Shown: one piece after another, positions 32,560 to 44,124 of the stretch
How the letters are laid out: the number at the start of each line of letters is the position of its first letter
Position numbering within the stretch: the first letter of the stretch is position 1
Assembly: GCA_028023455.1 (NCBI GenBank)
Contig: JAQFVV010000230.1
Span: 496,001 to 560,000 of the forward strand
Origin: Epiperipatus broadwayi
Lineage: Eukaryota; Onychophora; Udeonychophora; Euonychophora; Peripatidae
Direction: 5' to 3'
DNA: 64,000 nt
Notes under the pieces: model-generated
Told to the model about the DNA's origin: nothing
Databases searched by the model: none
The model's input: only the letters and a program-made list of their open reading frames with translations
Program-made: the position numbers and the translations under genes

Positions 32560-33235
32560 ACCCCTAGAAATAATATTTCTGTAGTGTAATTTTCACTATA
32601 CTACTCTCATGCAATGTAGGGATTGGTTTTCTATCCACTTTTAATACCTTATGAGGTGGTATAATTATATACATATGACCTAAAAGACATATGCATATTT
32701 GATGCTGAACCCACACAAAAACTCTTACATATATTTTTATTATTGTTCACTTTAAATAAATAGCCAATCTCTATAGTTTAAATGATAAATGTCAAACTTA
32801 TTATCCTCACAACTTTGACACAAACAACTTGATGGAAGTACTTTAAAGATTTTTATTAGTCAAAATTATACTACAGAAATATTATTCTCTAGTCTAATGA
32901 ATAACTAATAAAAAATTTTATTACGCTTCTGTCAAGCAGTTTGTGTCAAAGTTGTGAGAGCAGTAAGTTTAACATTTAACAGTTAAACTGTAACAAATGT
33001 CCATCTATATATACTAAACAATGATAAAGTTATGGGTAAAATTGTGATCTGGGTCAACTGATTAGTTCTGATTCAAACATGCAATGTGCATTTTGGAGAT
33101 CATACATCCTTTTCACATACCTTTTGGTCATATATTATGATTATACCATTCCACAAAGAGTTAAAAATAAATAGAAACTGGTCTCTACTGGTCCCTACCT
33201 AGTGTGAAAGTGGTTATTCATTAAGTTGATAATCT
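32560..33235. mobile_element. Fold-back G, copy 1
   Basis: Long inverted repeat. The left arm has 'CTGTAGTGTAATTTTCACTA', 'TTTTCTATCCACTTTTAA' and 'TTTTATTATTGTTCACT'. The right arm has 'ACTAAACAATGATAAAG', 'AAAAATAAATAGAAACTGGT' and 'CTACCTAGTGTGAAAGTGG'. Inside the right arm is 'GTGATCTGGGTCAACTGATT', related to family B. No ORF. Confidence 0.75.
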
Positions 33236-33669
33236 TTAGTCTAATGAATAACTAATTAAAATTATTAATAATATTAATATAATGAAAGGCATTGGAAATT
33301 TTTTATTCAAGATGTTTTTAAAAATATGATTGCATGATCCCAAACCCAATTTGTATGGTTGACATCCTTTTAAATGTGATTGATACTGTAGTTTGTAAGA
33401 AAACTTACATGTTGGGCAAACAAGGATAACAGTCTTTTAGAAATGTATTTTACGCTAAGAAATAAATGTAATTTACATGATAGAGGCAGTTCCATTTGTA
33501 TTACATAGATTATCTCAAAGGTAATCTAAAAATTTTCGAATATCATTTGCATTGGGAAGATATGTCTGAGGATAAATACAATGGAGAGATGTTATCAGCC
33601 AAGGTGTTGATGATTACAGAAAGAGTTTGACTTACTATCAAAAAAAAATATCTTAAAGAATCAATATAA

Positions 33670-34330
33670 TAACACCATCATCATCAACCATTATCAATTC
33701 ACTGCAGGATGAAGGTCTCTCCAAGTTCAATCCATCTTCTCTGATCATCCATCTTCTCTGATCTTTAGCTTCTTTTTTCCACATCACCTCTGCACACTTT
33801 CTTATTTCATCCATCCATCCCACATGTAGTCTCTTTCTGGGTCTTTTACAATCTCTTGGAATTCCGTCTAATATTTCAATTGTTCATATAATATCTCTTC
33901 TAGCAATATGTCCAGCCCATCTCCACTTATCTTATTTTTTCAAATGAGGTCAGTAACACTGTTTGTTCTCTTATCCATATATTGCATTTTTCAATCTCTT
34001 TTTTGTTATTCCTAACATGCATCTCTCCATACTTCTTGTCTGAAGTCTCTGTATTGCTCTTCTATTAAGTGTCCAAGTCTCAGATCCATAAGTAAGAATT
34101 TGTAAAACAAATTTATTAAAAACCTCCCTTTTCAAACACATAGGCATATTTCCTTTTAGTATCAAGTTATTTATACCAAAAACATTCCTACCAAGCTTAA
34201 TTCTATGATTAATTTCATCCATTATGTTTCCATCTGTATTAATAATCTGACCAAGGTATTTGTAACTGTTAATTTCATAATCAATTTTTATTTTTATATT
34301 TTGAGAAAATTAATTGAACATTACTTTAGT
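33670..34330 (-). pseudogene. LINE ORF2 C-terminal part, antisense copy
   Basis: Read on the minus strand it repeats the 12466-13230 LINE: 'MDEINHRIKLGRNVFGINNL' (from about 34222), 'LTYGSETWTLNRRAIQRLQT' and 'RSMERCMLGIT', then frameshifts. The 3' end shows the same tail, read as ATCATCATC at 33673-33687. It has more stops and indels than the 12.5-kb copy, so it is older. The plus-strand ORF at 34205 is a shadow. Confidence 0.8.
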
Positions 34331-35250
34331 CTTTTTAACATTTATCTAATATGTAATATATGTGGAATTATTTGTTTTTCAAATATTGGGTATATAATAT
34401 CTCATTTTTAACGTTTTATTCTGTCTTTCTATCTTTAACTTAATTACTTTTTTACATTTATATCTGCTGCTGCAAGTAATTAGAGCTATATTCTACATAT
34501 ATATACACATTCAAACATATACAAACTAAACGTATTGCTTATATGACGTTAAAGTCCTATATTAAAATATTAATGAAATTATTAATGCTTCAGCTAGTTA
34601 ATTACCGACTCATTGTTTGCAATTATATTTCTGAATTTGGAAAATAAAAACAATAGGCCCGTCAACGTTATTGATAGTGTTTAATTTCTTATTCGTCTTT
34701 TACAGAATAACTTTCTTCTAATTAAGCTCTCGGCAGCTGCCCACCCCTCCCCAAGAGAGTTTTATCAACTTCCAGAGGTCATTTTATATGCAAATAGAAG
34801 TCTGGTGGTTTTTAAGGGCATTCATTATCTTGAAGCCAGCTATCTTTTATAACTTCTTTAATTGTCCAGTGAAAGTGTTCATCAAGATTTAACAGACTGG
34901 CTGACCACTAGAGCAAAATGATCACATGGTTTCTAGATCTATGAGGGTAAAGAGCCATCTGCTCATTCTATTGTTACCACTGCTGACGTATTAATATCAA
35001 TTAAACCACTTGTTAGGTTTTAAGTTTTAAGCACTTGACTAATCACACGTGCAGATTGCTCAAAATCCTAGAAGATGGTGACCAGGTGGTTTGTAGATGG
35101 TTACGATATACACCTGGTAAGCTCGAAATCACCTGTTCGCTTTAATAATCAATTAATGTACATTAACAAAAACTTCCTTTCGAGATATTCTTTCACTTGC
35201 TGGATGCTCTAAGTTTTAAAATTAAATCTATTTCATGAAATGAATTAGAA
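34331..35250. promoter_or_regulatory. Low-repeat island with clustered factor-like motifs
   Basis: No repeat family recognised over about 900 bp, unusual for this window. Visible motifs: CAGCTG (34735), octamer ATGCAAAT (34779), AGAGGTCA half-site (34777 region), CACACGTG (35046), two CACCTG/CAGGTG sites (35073 and 35111) and several homeodomain-like TAAT/ATTA sites. These are common by chance in AT-rich DNA, so an enhancer role is only a guess. Confidence 0.2.
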
Positions 35251-35252
35251 AA

Positions 35253-35376
35253 TAATGTACAATTTAGAAAGTAGAACAAATAAATGCGTAAAAACGATGC
35301 ACGCACAGTCAAAGTAATGTACAATTTAGAAAGTAGAACAAATAAATGCGTAAAAACGATGCACGCCCAGTCAAAA
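35253..35376. repeat. Tandem duplication, 62-bp period
   Basis: 'TAATGTACAATTTAGAAAGT' starts at 35253 and 35315. Units differ only at one or two positions ('GCACGCACAG' vs 'GCACGCCCAG'), so the duplication is young. Confidence 0.85.
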
Positions 35377-36735
35377 TAAAAATAGCTTTATAAATATGTG
35401 CAATCATGTTTATAATTTATCATTTTCATGTATAATCATTTTCATATTATATAATCAACTGTTTGTTTTAATTCACTATAGTTCCGTGTGTGTCTGCATA
35501 GTTAATTTATGAGATTTAATCTCTTTGCCGTTTTGCATGTTTTTTTCATATGGTCTATCCAATTCAATTCTACGATCCTAATTTGAGAGATTAGTGACCT
35601 TTTTATTAGGCCCATGTGCGATTTTTCTATGTCCATTTTATTTTACATCTCAAAAGCCTCCAATCAATTAAATACTTTTCCTTCTGTTCTATACAGAGCG
35701 ATCGGTCGGTCAAATATAGAACTGCATATTTTTTTTGAATACAGAAGAATAAAGATTTTGATGTTAAGAATGGCTGCTTGATACGCATTTATCATTGCTT
35801 TTAAAATATAAAATGACTATCTGTTTTGTCTTAGTTATAAACAATATTTTACACCGTTCTCTTTTCAATCTTATAAATTTGTGTTATAGAAAAAAATGAT
35901 AATATCTTTATCCAACAACTGTTAGATAAAAAGTATAGTTAAACTACGAGTCGAGTACCAGTAAATGAACGGCACGTTCTTTACTTGTGATAAAAAATCC
36001 ACATCATTTTACAAGGTGCTTTTGTTTTACAGTTTGAGCATTTGTCTTCATCTGATTAATCCATGATCTTAAGAGCTTTATTATTCAATCTGATCATCAA
36101 TTACTAATCAATTTTGACTATGCATGTTTTTAATTTGAATAAACTTCCAATTTTCATCGGATTTGAACCGTACATCCTACGTCAAAAGTATGGTCAGGAA
36201 TTAAATATTGATTAATTTTTTAATGAATGCCTGAGATAGATTTCATATAAAAAATTTCCAAAATCACTTATATATAAATCATAGAACTTGAAATTAGAAG
36301 GTTATTGCACTGACCATGAAAAGAACCTTTAATATCTAGATAGTAATTAATGCTAAACAGCTGGTTGGGTTTGACTCTACTTCAGATCAAGTGACAATCC
36401 TACACTGATTTGAGATTTCTTTGGTTACTTGTAAAATTTGTATGTCAGCTCACTTTGAACCACATGTCATAGAAATAGCAGGCTAATACTAACAACTACA
36501 TTATAAGATGCTTAAAATGATTATAAAGCAGAGATAAATTCTTGGCTGACTTGTTTTAAATTAGTTAAAAACTCCAGTTTTTCTGTTATTTGTTATAACA
36601 AAACAATTGCAACTTTATGAGACTTAAGTGGAGATGAAAAGATGAGTATCTGTTTTTTTATATTGTTTGTAATGTGGTTGTGGCTATGGTTAATGAAATG
36701 TTCACTGACTATCTGTACACATGCTTAACTGTTAG
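35377..36735. other. No gene recognised
   Basis: AT-rich. No repeat core or supported ORF. Confidence 0.4.
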
Positions 36736-36739
36736 TGTT

Positions 36740-36950
36740 TTTTAAAATTATATAGTATACGATCAGTTCACTTTCATAGAATAAACAAGTTTGAATATCT
36801 TATTAAGACAATTCACAAGCTAGATCCCAAATAATCATTTGAACAAATATGTAAGTAATGCCTACCTTTTGTTACATCAATACCAGTCTCATTTATCAGA
36901 TTAAAAATATTATTTTCAGCTGATCTTCAATTTGTTATATAGTAATAAAT
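36740..36950 (+). repeat. Family E copy
   Basis: 'GAATAAACAAGTTTGAATAT', 'TTCACAAGCTAGATCCCAAA' and 'ATGTAAGTAATGCC' recur at 37.83 and 43.47 kb. Confidence 0.5.
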
Positions 36951-37104
36951 CAAGCAGTGATAATCAAGAAGTGGGAGATTTTATTTACTAGTGATGATTT
37001 TTGTTTTTATATTAAAGCAATCCAGATTACAGTTTCAGATATTAATTTAGATGAAATTCTAATGATTTCAAAAAATATGTAAGCAAGTTTAAGGTTAAGT
37101 AAAT

Positions 37105-37790
37105 TTAAAACATCACATGATCACCATTGCATTCAATCCTAAGATCTAAGTGCAGTGTTATCAGTTCCAAAGCTCCTCACTAATAAAAGTCACAAGCTAG
37201 ACACTAGTCTGGGGATATTGAATGAGGAGGTACTAGATAGGGATTTTATGCACAAATCTTCCTGCATCCATTGATTACTCTGTCTTGCACTTAGTAATGC
37301 TCTGTATGGAGAGTTTTGCCTCTGTGAAAGACAGCTTGTGTACACATAAAGAATGATGATCATTATATGTTTGATGGTTTAATACCTATATTGCCCAATA
37401 GACCTATGATGACAGTGGTTATTAAAAAACCAAAGACACCAAAAAGTAGGGATGCTGAACTGAGTTCAGATATATACAACTATACAAGCTAATGAACTTA
37501 GCTTGAAAAAACATTATTGCATTTTTATTTTGGACTCAAAGCTTTATAGTTAGCTAGAAAAGTAAAAGGTGACTGCTGAAGGGCATTAGATCCTAAGATC
37601 TAGGTGCAGTGCTCTCAGATCCAAGCCTCCTCACTGATGAAATTTACAAGCTAGAAACTAGTCTGGGAATATTAGATGAGTAGGCACTAGATAGGGATTT
37701 TAGGCACAAACTTTCTTGCATCCATTGATTACTCTGGCTTGCACTGAGTGGCGCTACTATATGAAGAGTTTTGCATCTGTGTTAATAAAA
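37105..37790 (+). mobile_element. Family A, two direct copies
   Basis: First copy 37105-37390 (inverted 3' tip, then the direct core). Second copy 37425-37790 with the long 5' part: 'GGATGCTGAACTGAGTTCAG', 'GACTGCTGAAGGGCATTAGA', 'GGTGCAGTGCTCTCAGATCC'. In the second, 37634-37658 reads CTGATGA ... GAAAC, with the hairpin between them weakened. Then CTAGT at 37658 can pair with ACTAG at about 37685, a possible stem III. Confidence 0.65.
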
Positions 37791-38420
37791 TATGTAATGC
37801 TAAGAATATAAGACCTATTTTTAGAACAAATAAGTTCAAATATGCTATTAAGATAATTTACAAGTTAAATCCACAAAGAATTATTTGAACAAACTTGTAA
37901 ATAATGCCCATTGTTTATTATAATCAATTCCAACCTATTTTGACAAATAAAAGACAGTCAGTTTTATCTGATGTTCAGTTTGTTATATAGTACTAAAGTG
38001 ATCATCTTTTATCTAGCAAAATAGATGGGCTTTTATTCTAACAAAAAGTGCATTTACAAGTTTGATTAAATGATTCTTTGGGTAGCTTGTGAACTATCTT
38101 GGCAATGGATATATATACTTGTTTGTTCCACAAATGGTTCAAATTGTATACAGCACTAAAAACTATGAGTTGCAATGAACGATGACAGGAAAAGTAGTGA
38201 AGATGACTGATAAAGGTATGAGACATGCTGACACATTTTATGTTACAATCCTCCAGCCAGACATATTAGTCCCTTAAATTTCTTTTATAGAGAATATCTA
38301 AACTGTGTCACTATATAATACATGCGATTAATAAAAAATGGTGCTGAAGAAATCTTGCAGAGAGAGAACCAGTCATCTTTTCACTGAAACACTGTTGTAA
38401 TTCAGAGCAGAAATATATCA
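37791..38420 (+). repeat. Family E, longest copy
   Basis: Directly follows family A, as it also does at 43.4 kb, so A and E may be parts of one larger element. Landmarks: 'AATATGCTATTAAGATAATT', 'GACACATTTTATGTTACAAT', 'ATCTAAACTGTGTCACTATA' and 'AACCAGTCATCTTTTCACTG'. The small minus ORF has no support. Confidence 0.5.
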
Positions 38421-39385
38421 TATTCTAAAGACATAATAAAAGTTATGAAGGTACAATAATTTATGTAAGTTGGAAATGGAACCAGAAACAGAAAAGACTT
38501 TTGTGGAATGTTACTGGTAATCTTGCAATGAGGTAATTTATGGAGTTCTTCATGACACTGATTGATTGTTAATGCAGTCAATCAATCCAAACTATATGTT
38601 AGATTCCAACAGCAATTTTACATGACTTTTATTAATTTCAGGTTATTAGTTTGAGTAAATATAATGGGTAAAGATAGCTGCTAGATGCATATTTATTAGT
38701 TCCAGCTTTGAATCCAAGTTTTCATTGACAAAGTCAAGCACCAGAAGCAGATCAGCAAATTTTAATTTTACAGCAACTATATCATCCAACTTGCATTGAT
38801 TACTCAAACTTACAGTAGATGGCTCTGCAATCTCAAGAAGAAATCTGTAGTGATCATGTAACCTCTATTTGTAAAATAACATCAAAATATATTTCAATAA
38901 TAATTGGGCTGATCATGCGGTTTTCTTTATTAGATTTCACAGACTTACTTGAAACAAATGGCATCTAGGGCAATACAAATTGATAGCTGAGAAATCTTTG
39001 TGTAAAGAAAAACAAACATTTTCTATATAGAATCAGTACAGGGTTTGTATAAGAATCCTGACATCAATCATTAAGTAAATCAGGGATTGTGGAATATTGT
39101 TCTTCCACTTATTTATTGTAAATGGTGTATGCTTGTTTATGTTAGATATGTTGTAATAATGTGAGTAAATTATAAAAGGATGTTAGATATTACATCAAAG
39201 AACTCTTTTATAATGTGTCCCAGTGAAAGGTGTTCCTTCTGTATTTTCAAGCAATATACTTTTGCTATTCACTAAAAAAACTTTTAAAGAACTAGCCTAT
39301 GTGAATCATAAATTATGACATGACATGTGACAGTTTGTTTTTTGCCTTAACCGATAATATTTTGTTTAAATCGCATGTTGTTATT
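38421..39385. other. No gene recognised
   Basis: AT-rich DNA. No repeat family placed. Confidence 0.4.
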
Positions 39386-39388
39386 AAA

Positions 39389-39579
39389 TTAGTAATGACT
39401 GGAAGGCTGCTATTCTTCCATATGTGCCTTACTATTACTTTCAGACAGCCAATAGCTGTTAAAACAGCGGTCTGAGGAGCGATTAGGCCCCCTCAGACCA
39501 CTGTTTTAACAGCTATTGACTGTCTGAAAGTAATAGTAAGGCGCATGTGGAAGAATAGCAACCTTCCAGTCATTACTAA
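39389..39579. mobile_element. Palindromic MITE, 191 bp
   Basis: Two 89-bp arms (39389-39477 and 39491-39579) around a 13-bp loop. The tip reads TTAGTAATGACTGGAAGG, and the other end is its inverse. Arms differ at a few sites, for example CATATGTGCC vs GGCGCATGTG. If TA is taken as the duplicated target, the layout suits a Tc1/mariner-type MITE, but the family is not established. Confidence 0.8.
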
Positions 39580-39639
39580 CTTATCCTATAATGAAACAAC
39601 ACACTAACATTAAATTTTTAGTTTGAAAAATTGCTATTG

Positions 39640-39985
39640 AAATATTTGAAATGATTCAGACTATGTATGGGAGTAAAAGCCATGAGTGACAGAAATATCT
39701 TCAAAAACATCTTCAAATCATTTGCAAGATTTCATAATAATAAAGTGCTTTTTATATCATTTACAAAAGTACAATACACACTGTCACATTTAATGTCATC
39801 ACTCATGATACAGACATTCCAGCTCTTTAATTGTTAATAGCTAAACTATGCCACTATGTAATACAAGCATTGACTTAAAGGTGGCACTGCAGTCAGCTTG
39901 GATAGAGAAGCCACCATATTTTATCTGGGTACATTTCATATCAATCTTTGAATATTTCACAAGCAATTAAAGGCTTTGTGATTCT
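39640..39985 (+). repeat. Family E copy, diverged
   Basis: 'AATAGCTAAACTATGCCACT' and 'TACAAGCATTGACTTAAAGG' match the end of E at 38.3 and 43.74 kb. Confidence 0.4.
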
Positions 39986-40384
39986 ATTTGTGCTATTAGA
40001 TAAGATTTGGATGACTGAGTTTCTCTTTGTAAGTAATTCCTTATGAGCTTACCAGTTTGAGAGCTGGTCACAATAAAATCAACTCATGCTATCAAATGTA
40101 CAATTTGATTAGGCTGAAAAATAAAGTATTTTTATAGTGTATAGAGATTCTATTTGCTATATTTGAAAATTTAACAATTTGTCTAATTTTTTTGCATTTA
40201 AGAAACTGTCAAAAGCAGCAGGTAATTATTTATTTTATTCAATGAATATGTAAATGATTTTTAGTCACATCACTACACATAATTATTGAAGTAAACCACT
40301 CCCCCCTTGAGCTATGAGTAAATAATACTCTGATAATAGCATGCATTCACAAACTCCTCCAGTTGCTTGTAAAAATCTTGAAAT

Positions 40385-40508
40385 TATTTCTAAATCAATT
40401 AAATATAAAAACATCATTTTGTGGGCTTGAGAAAAAATTATTATCAAGTTTTTTTAAAATAATTTTTTCTCCAGCCCACAAATGATGTTTTTATGCTTAA
40501 TTTGAAAT
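40385..40508. mobile_element. Palindromic element, about 124 bp
   Basis: 'AAAAACATCATTTTGTGGGC' and 'GCCCACAAATGATGTTTTTA' are inverse. Arms are about 55 bp with a short T/A loop. MITE-like; no TSD assigned. Confidence 0.65.
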
Positions 40509-40613
40509 AAATTTATGGGAGATAATTAATTTAATTCCTTGTTGTAAATTGACTTAATTAATTTCTCAACCCTCCATACTTTTATTTCAAGTTTGTGGGT
40601 TGAAGACACAATT

Positions 40614-41056
40614 ATTTATAGGCTTTTTAGTCTGCAGTAAATAAACACATTTATTGTAAGTATTTTTTATTTATATTATTTAGAAATAGATTCAAGATTT
40701 TATCAGAATCAGTGACGTTCTTGTGTTATATTTATTTAAATATATTAGATTAAACTAACAAGTAGTCTTGGAAGATATTCAAAATATGTTTTTTTTTAAT
40801 TGACAGATCGAGTTCTGTACATAGGTTTTAAAGTATTTATAGGCTTTTTAGTCTGCAGTAAATAAACACATTTATTGTAAGTATTTTTTATTTATATTTA
40901 TTGTTTATATTATTTAGAAATAGATTCAAGATTTTATCAGAAATCAGTGACGTTCTTGTGTTATATTTATTTAAATATATTAGATTAAACTAACAAGTAG
41001 TCTTGGAAGATATTCAAAATATGTTTTTTTTAATTGACAGATTGAGTTCTGTACAT
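40614..41056. repeat. Tandem duplication, 221-bp period
   Basis: 'ATTTATAGGCTTTTTAGTCT' begins at 40614 and 40835. The second unit has a small extra AT-rich insertion near 40893-40910, and both end 'GAGTTCTGTACAT'. Otherwise nearly identical, hence recent. Confidence 0.9.
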
Positions 41057-41199
41057 TAAAGTTATCCAGTTTTAAAGAGCTCTTTTACGTTTTCAAAAAT
41101 GAAGAGAGATTTTCTAAAATAATACCCATCATCTGTCATTCTGCCACTGTGTCAAACATATTGGGCATCTCAAATGATAAAATACGTTAGTAACCAAAT

Positions 41200-41460
41200 G
41201 GTTTATTGCTTAGGAGTTCATAAGATGTTTGAGTACCAAAACTGTCATTGATAGGTCATAATCCATAATCTTCAACCTCTAGAGTCTGTTCTTCTATGAC
41301 TGCACTAAACTACATAAGAAAATAATAATCAAGTAGTTTATTACCAGAAATTCATAAAAGGTTTTGAGTTTCATACATGACAGTTATGGCCATGATAAAT
41401 GCACCTTTTCTTATTGAGCCAATCACTACACTAACGCTACAAGACATATAAATTAGAATA
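41200..41460 (-). repeat. SINE C dimer
   Basis: Two minus units. 'GTTTATTGCTTAGGAGTTCA' and 'GACTGCACTAAACTACATAA' bound the first; 'GTTTATTACCAGAAATTCAT' begins the second. Confidence 0.55.
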
Positions 41461-42455
41461 ACACATGTTCATGCCAAATCTTTAAACAGCAAAACTCACA
41501 AACTTTTAAAAACTAAACTGAAGGAGTTTTTTTTTTTAAAAAGAAATAATCAAGACCAAAACAGGGCAAGATTAAACAAAACAACATCTTAACTACATAG
41601 TTTTTACTAATAAAATTGTATTAATTTTGTTAAAAAAACATTAACAATATTAGCGGCTTATTAATTTTGAATTCAGCTACTATAAAAGTTATATTAGTAT
41701 TGTTAACAAAATTATCACTATTGAACACATTAATTTTGAAGACAACTGTTGTCTCTATCATCTTAATCATGTGTCTTCATTTTCAGGCCTAATCTCATAA
41801 ATTAATACTACTCTTTAACTCTTAGCAATGAGAGTTTTGAAGTTTTCTGTATTTTAAGTTATAAGTATGGTGTCCGTATCATGTTTGAGGTTATTGCTTT
41901 CATTTTCACCAATCCTGCATATTGAATCCATATTTGTCTTGTTTAATCTGGCTCTGTTCATTAAATATTTTATATAGAGTATATAAGTATTGGTTATAAT
42001 ATGCAATATAGCTAACTTTTTTGATAATATGAAAGTCAGTCTGTTTTAATATAAAAACGATAATAAAAAATAACATATTATGACAAGATGAAAAAACTAC
42101 CCACCCAACTTTCTACCCCACTTAGGTTTTGTAACGGCCATATTTGCAAGCTATAATAATAGAATAAAATTGTAAACTGACAATAACTTTTTAACAAATT
42201 TACTATTAATCAGTCAAAAATTATGTGTGAAAGTGGATTAGTAATTAATCCCTTACAGCATTTACCAAATAATTTAATCCCATAAATAAATACATTTTAA
42301 AAAATAATGTGAAAGAAAACTACTATTTGCATGTGCTGCAAAATAGACACACACTTTCCTATCAACCAAATGTTTTAAAAGTATTGTAGATGCTTGTAAA
42401 TATGTGTCTATTTTATAACAAATCTATGAAAATAGTTCATTTACGATGTTTCATA
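41461..42455. other. No gene recognised
   Basis: AT-rich DNA. Nothing recognised. Confidence 0.4.
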
Positions 42456-42459
42456 TGAC

Positions 42460-43340
42460 ACAGTAGTAACATTCTTCATATAGTATTATACTCTGCACAA
42501 GCCATAGTAACCAATAGGTTCTAAAACGTTAGTGCATCTAATATACCTAGACTAGTTTTGAGCTTGTGGCTTTTTTCAGTGAGATCATCCACTTTTTATT
42601 TTTTAATTAACCATAAAGCTCTGATCCCAAACTGAAAACACAATGAGGTTTTTAATCCAAACTAATTCACCTATATAGTCATACAGATCTGAACCCAGTT
42701 TAGTATTTATATATTTTGGTGTCTTTTGGTTTTTTAATAATCATAGTCACGAACATCCTTTGGCTAGGATCGGTAATAAACTACTATAACATTACATGAC
42801 CATCATTACTTATGCTTACACAATCTGTTAGTACAGTAGCAACTTTCTCCGTACAATATTGTCATCTAGTGTAAACCATAGTAATCAATGCCAGCCTTGG
42901 TGTTATAGTGGTTTAATTCCAATCCTAGTCAAAGGATGATGGTGACTATAGTTATTAAAAAACTATAGACATCAAAATATACAAATACCGAACTGGGTTC
43001 AAATATGTAAGACTATACAAATAAATTAGGTTGGATTGAAAACATTATTGGGTTTTCAGTTTTACCTCATAGCTTTGTGAAGTAAACATTAGCCACTGGA
43101 GAAAAACATTAGATCCAATTAGCTAGATGTAGTCCTCTCAAATCCAAGTTTCCTCACTGATAAAATTCATAAGCTAGAAACTAGTCTGGGAACATTGGAT
43201 ATGTAGACATTATGAATTTTGATGTGCTACTTCTAGCATTCATTGATTGTTATGGCTCTTACTAGGTGGCAATATTGTATGGAAAAAGTTGCTATTGTGT
43301 TAACATATAAACACAAGAAATAGTGGGCATGTAATCATAT
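42460..43340. mobile_element. Family A long inverted pair
   Basis: Minus copy about 42460-42760 ('CTAGACTAGTTTTGAGCTTG', 'GAACCCAGTTTAGTATTTAT', 'TGGTGTCTTTTGG'). Then a short inverted 3' tip (42790-42890), then a plus copy about 42950-43330 ('ATACCGAACTGGGTTCAAAT', 'GCTAGAAACTAGTCTGGGAA', 'CATTCATTGATTGTTATGGC'). These show the full length of family A to be at least 400 bp. The hammerhead-like boxes are mutated in both copies. Confidence 0.6.
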
Positions 43341-43429
43341 CATAGGCTAATATGACTTGTGTATAAATCACTATATTATCAGTTATTATTTTACAATTTT
43401 AATGAGCATGCATAATTTTGCAGCTTATC

Positions 43430-43766
43430 AAATATATAATGCCAAAAATATAAACACATCCATGGAACAAACAAGTCCATATCTATTGCTAAGATAATTC
43501 ACAAATTAGATTCCCAAAGAAACATCTATACAAACTTATAAATAACATTTCTTCTTTTTTATATTAATGCCAATCTATTTTGTCAGATGGAATCATTTCA
43601 AACATTTTGAAAGCAGTTTTGCCCAAATTAAAACAAATTTGATGTTAATATGTTATTCTATCACAAGTTAAAGTACTAAACACATTTATCCACACTCCCT
43701 AATACCTTAAAATTTTTGTGGTGCACAGATAAATTGTGTCATTATGTAACACATGCATTGATTAGG
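43430..43766 (+). repeat. Family E copy, cut by the LINE
   Basis: Matches 37.79-38.35 kb up to 'TGTCATTATGTAACACATGC'. The similarity resumes after the LINE at 47811 with 'AACCAATCATCTTTTCTCTG' (compare 38375). The LINE therefore inserted into an existing family E copy. Confidence 0.55.
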
Positions 43767-44054
43767 AATTTGATTGTGATTAAAGGAAGAGTAGGAATAG
43801 TTGGATTATTACCAAGGTTTGACAAGAGTTATTTGTTAGATATGGCATATTCTATAAATGAGAGATTGAAAAAATTGTGTGAGAGAAATAATGTTATGTT
43901 TGTGGATGTGTGGGATTGTTTTATTGGAAAGAGAGAGTTATATAGTAAAGATGGGTTGCATTTAGGAAAACAAGGAAGTGAAGTTTTAGGGAGTTTGATT
44001 TATAAAGAATTTTTTCGGGAAACTTATAAAGGGGGGTGGGTTTTTAAATTGTAA
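43716..44054 (+). pseudogene. LINE ORF1, C-terminal SGNH/GDSL-esterase-like piece
   Basis: The first 17 or so codons belong to the flanking repeat. LINE-derived protein begins near 43767 with GRVGIVGLLPRFDKSYLLDM, then 'NERLKKLCERNNVMFVDVWD' and 'LYSKDGLHLGKQGSEVLGSL'. The block 'DGLHL...G...LG' is the C-terminal Asp/His catalytic block of SGNH hydrolases (D-G-x-H). SGNH esterase domains are known in ORF1 proteins of CR1-like LINEs. The N-terminal Ser block (GDS) is missing because of the 5' truncation. The frame ends 70 bp before the first ATG of ORF2 and is offset from it. It would bind or package element RNA, or associate with membranes, in an intact copy; that is inference. Confidence 0.75.
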
Positions 44055-44124
44055 TATTATTAAAAAGAATGGATGGAATATAAGAAGTAAGCAAAAGGAA
44101 TTTGATTTTGATATAAATATAGAT

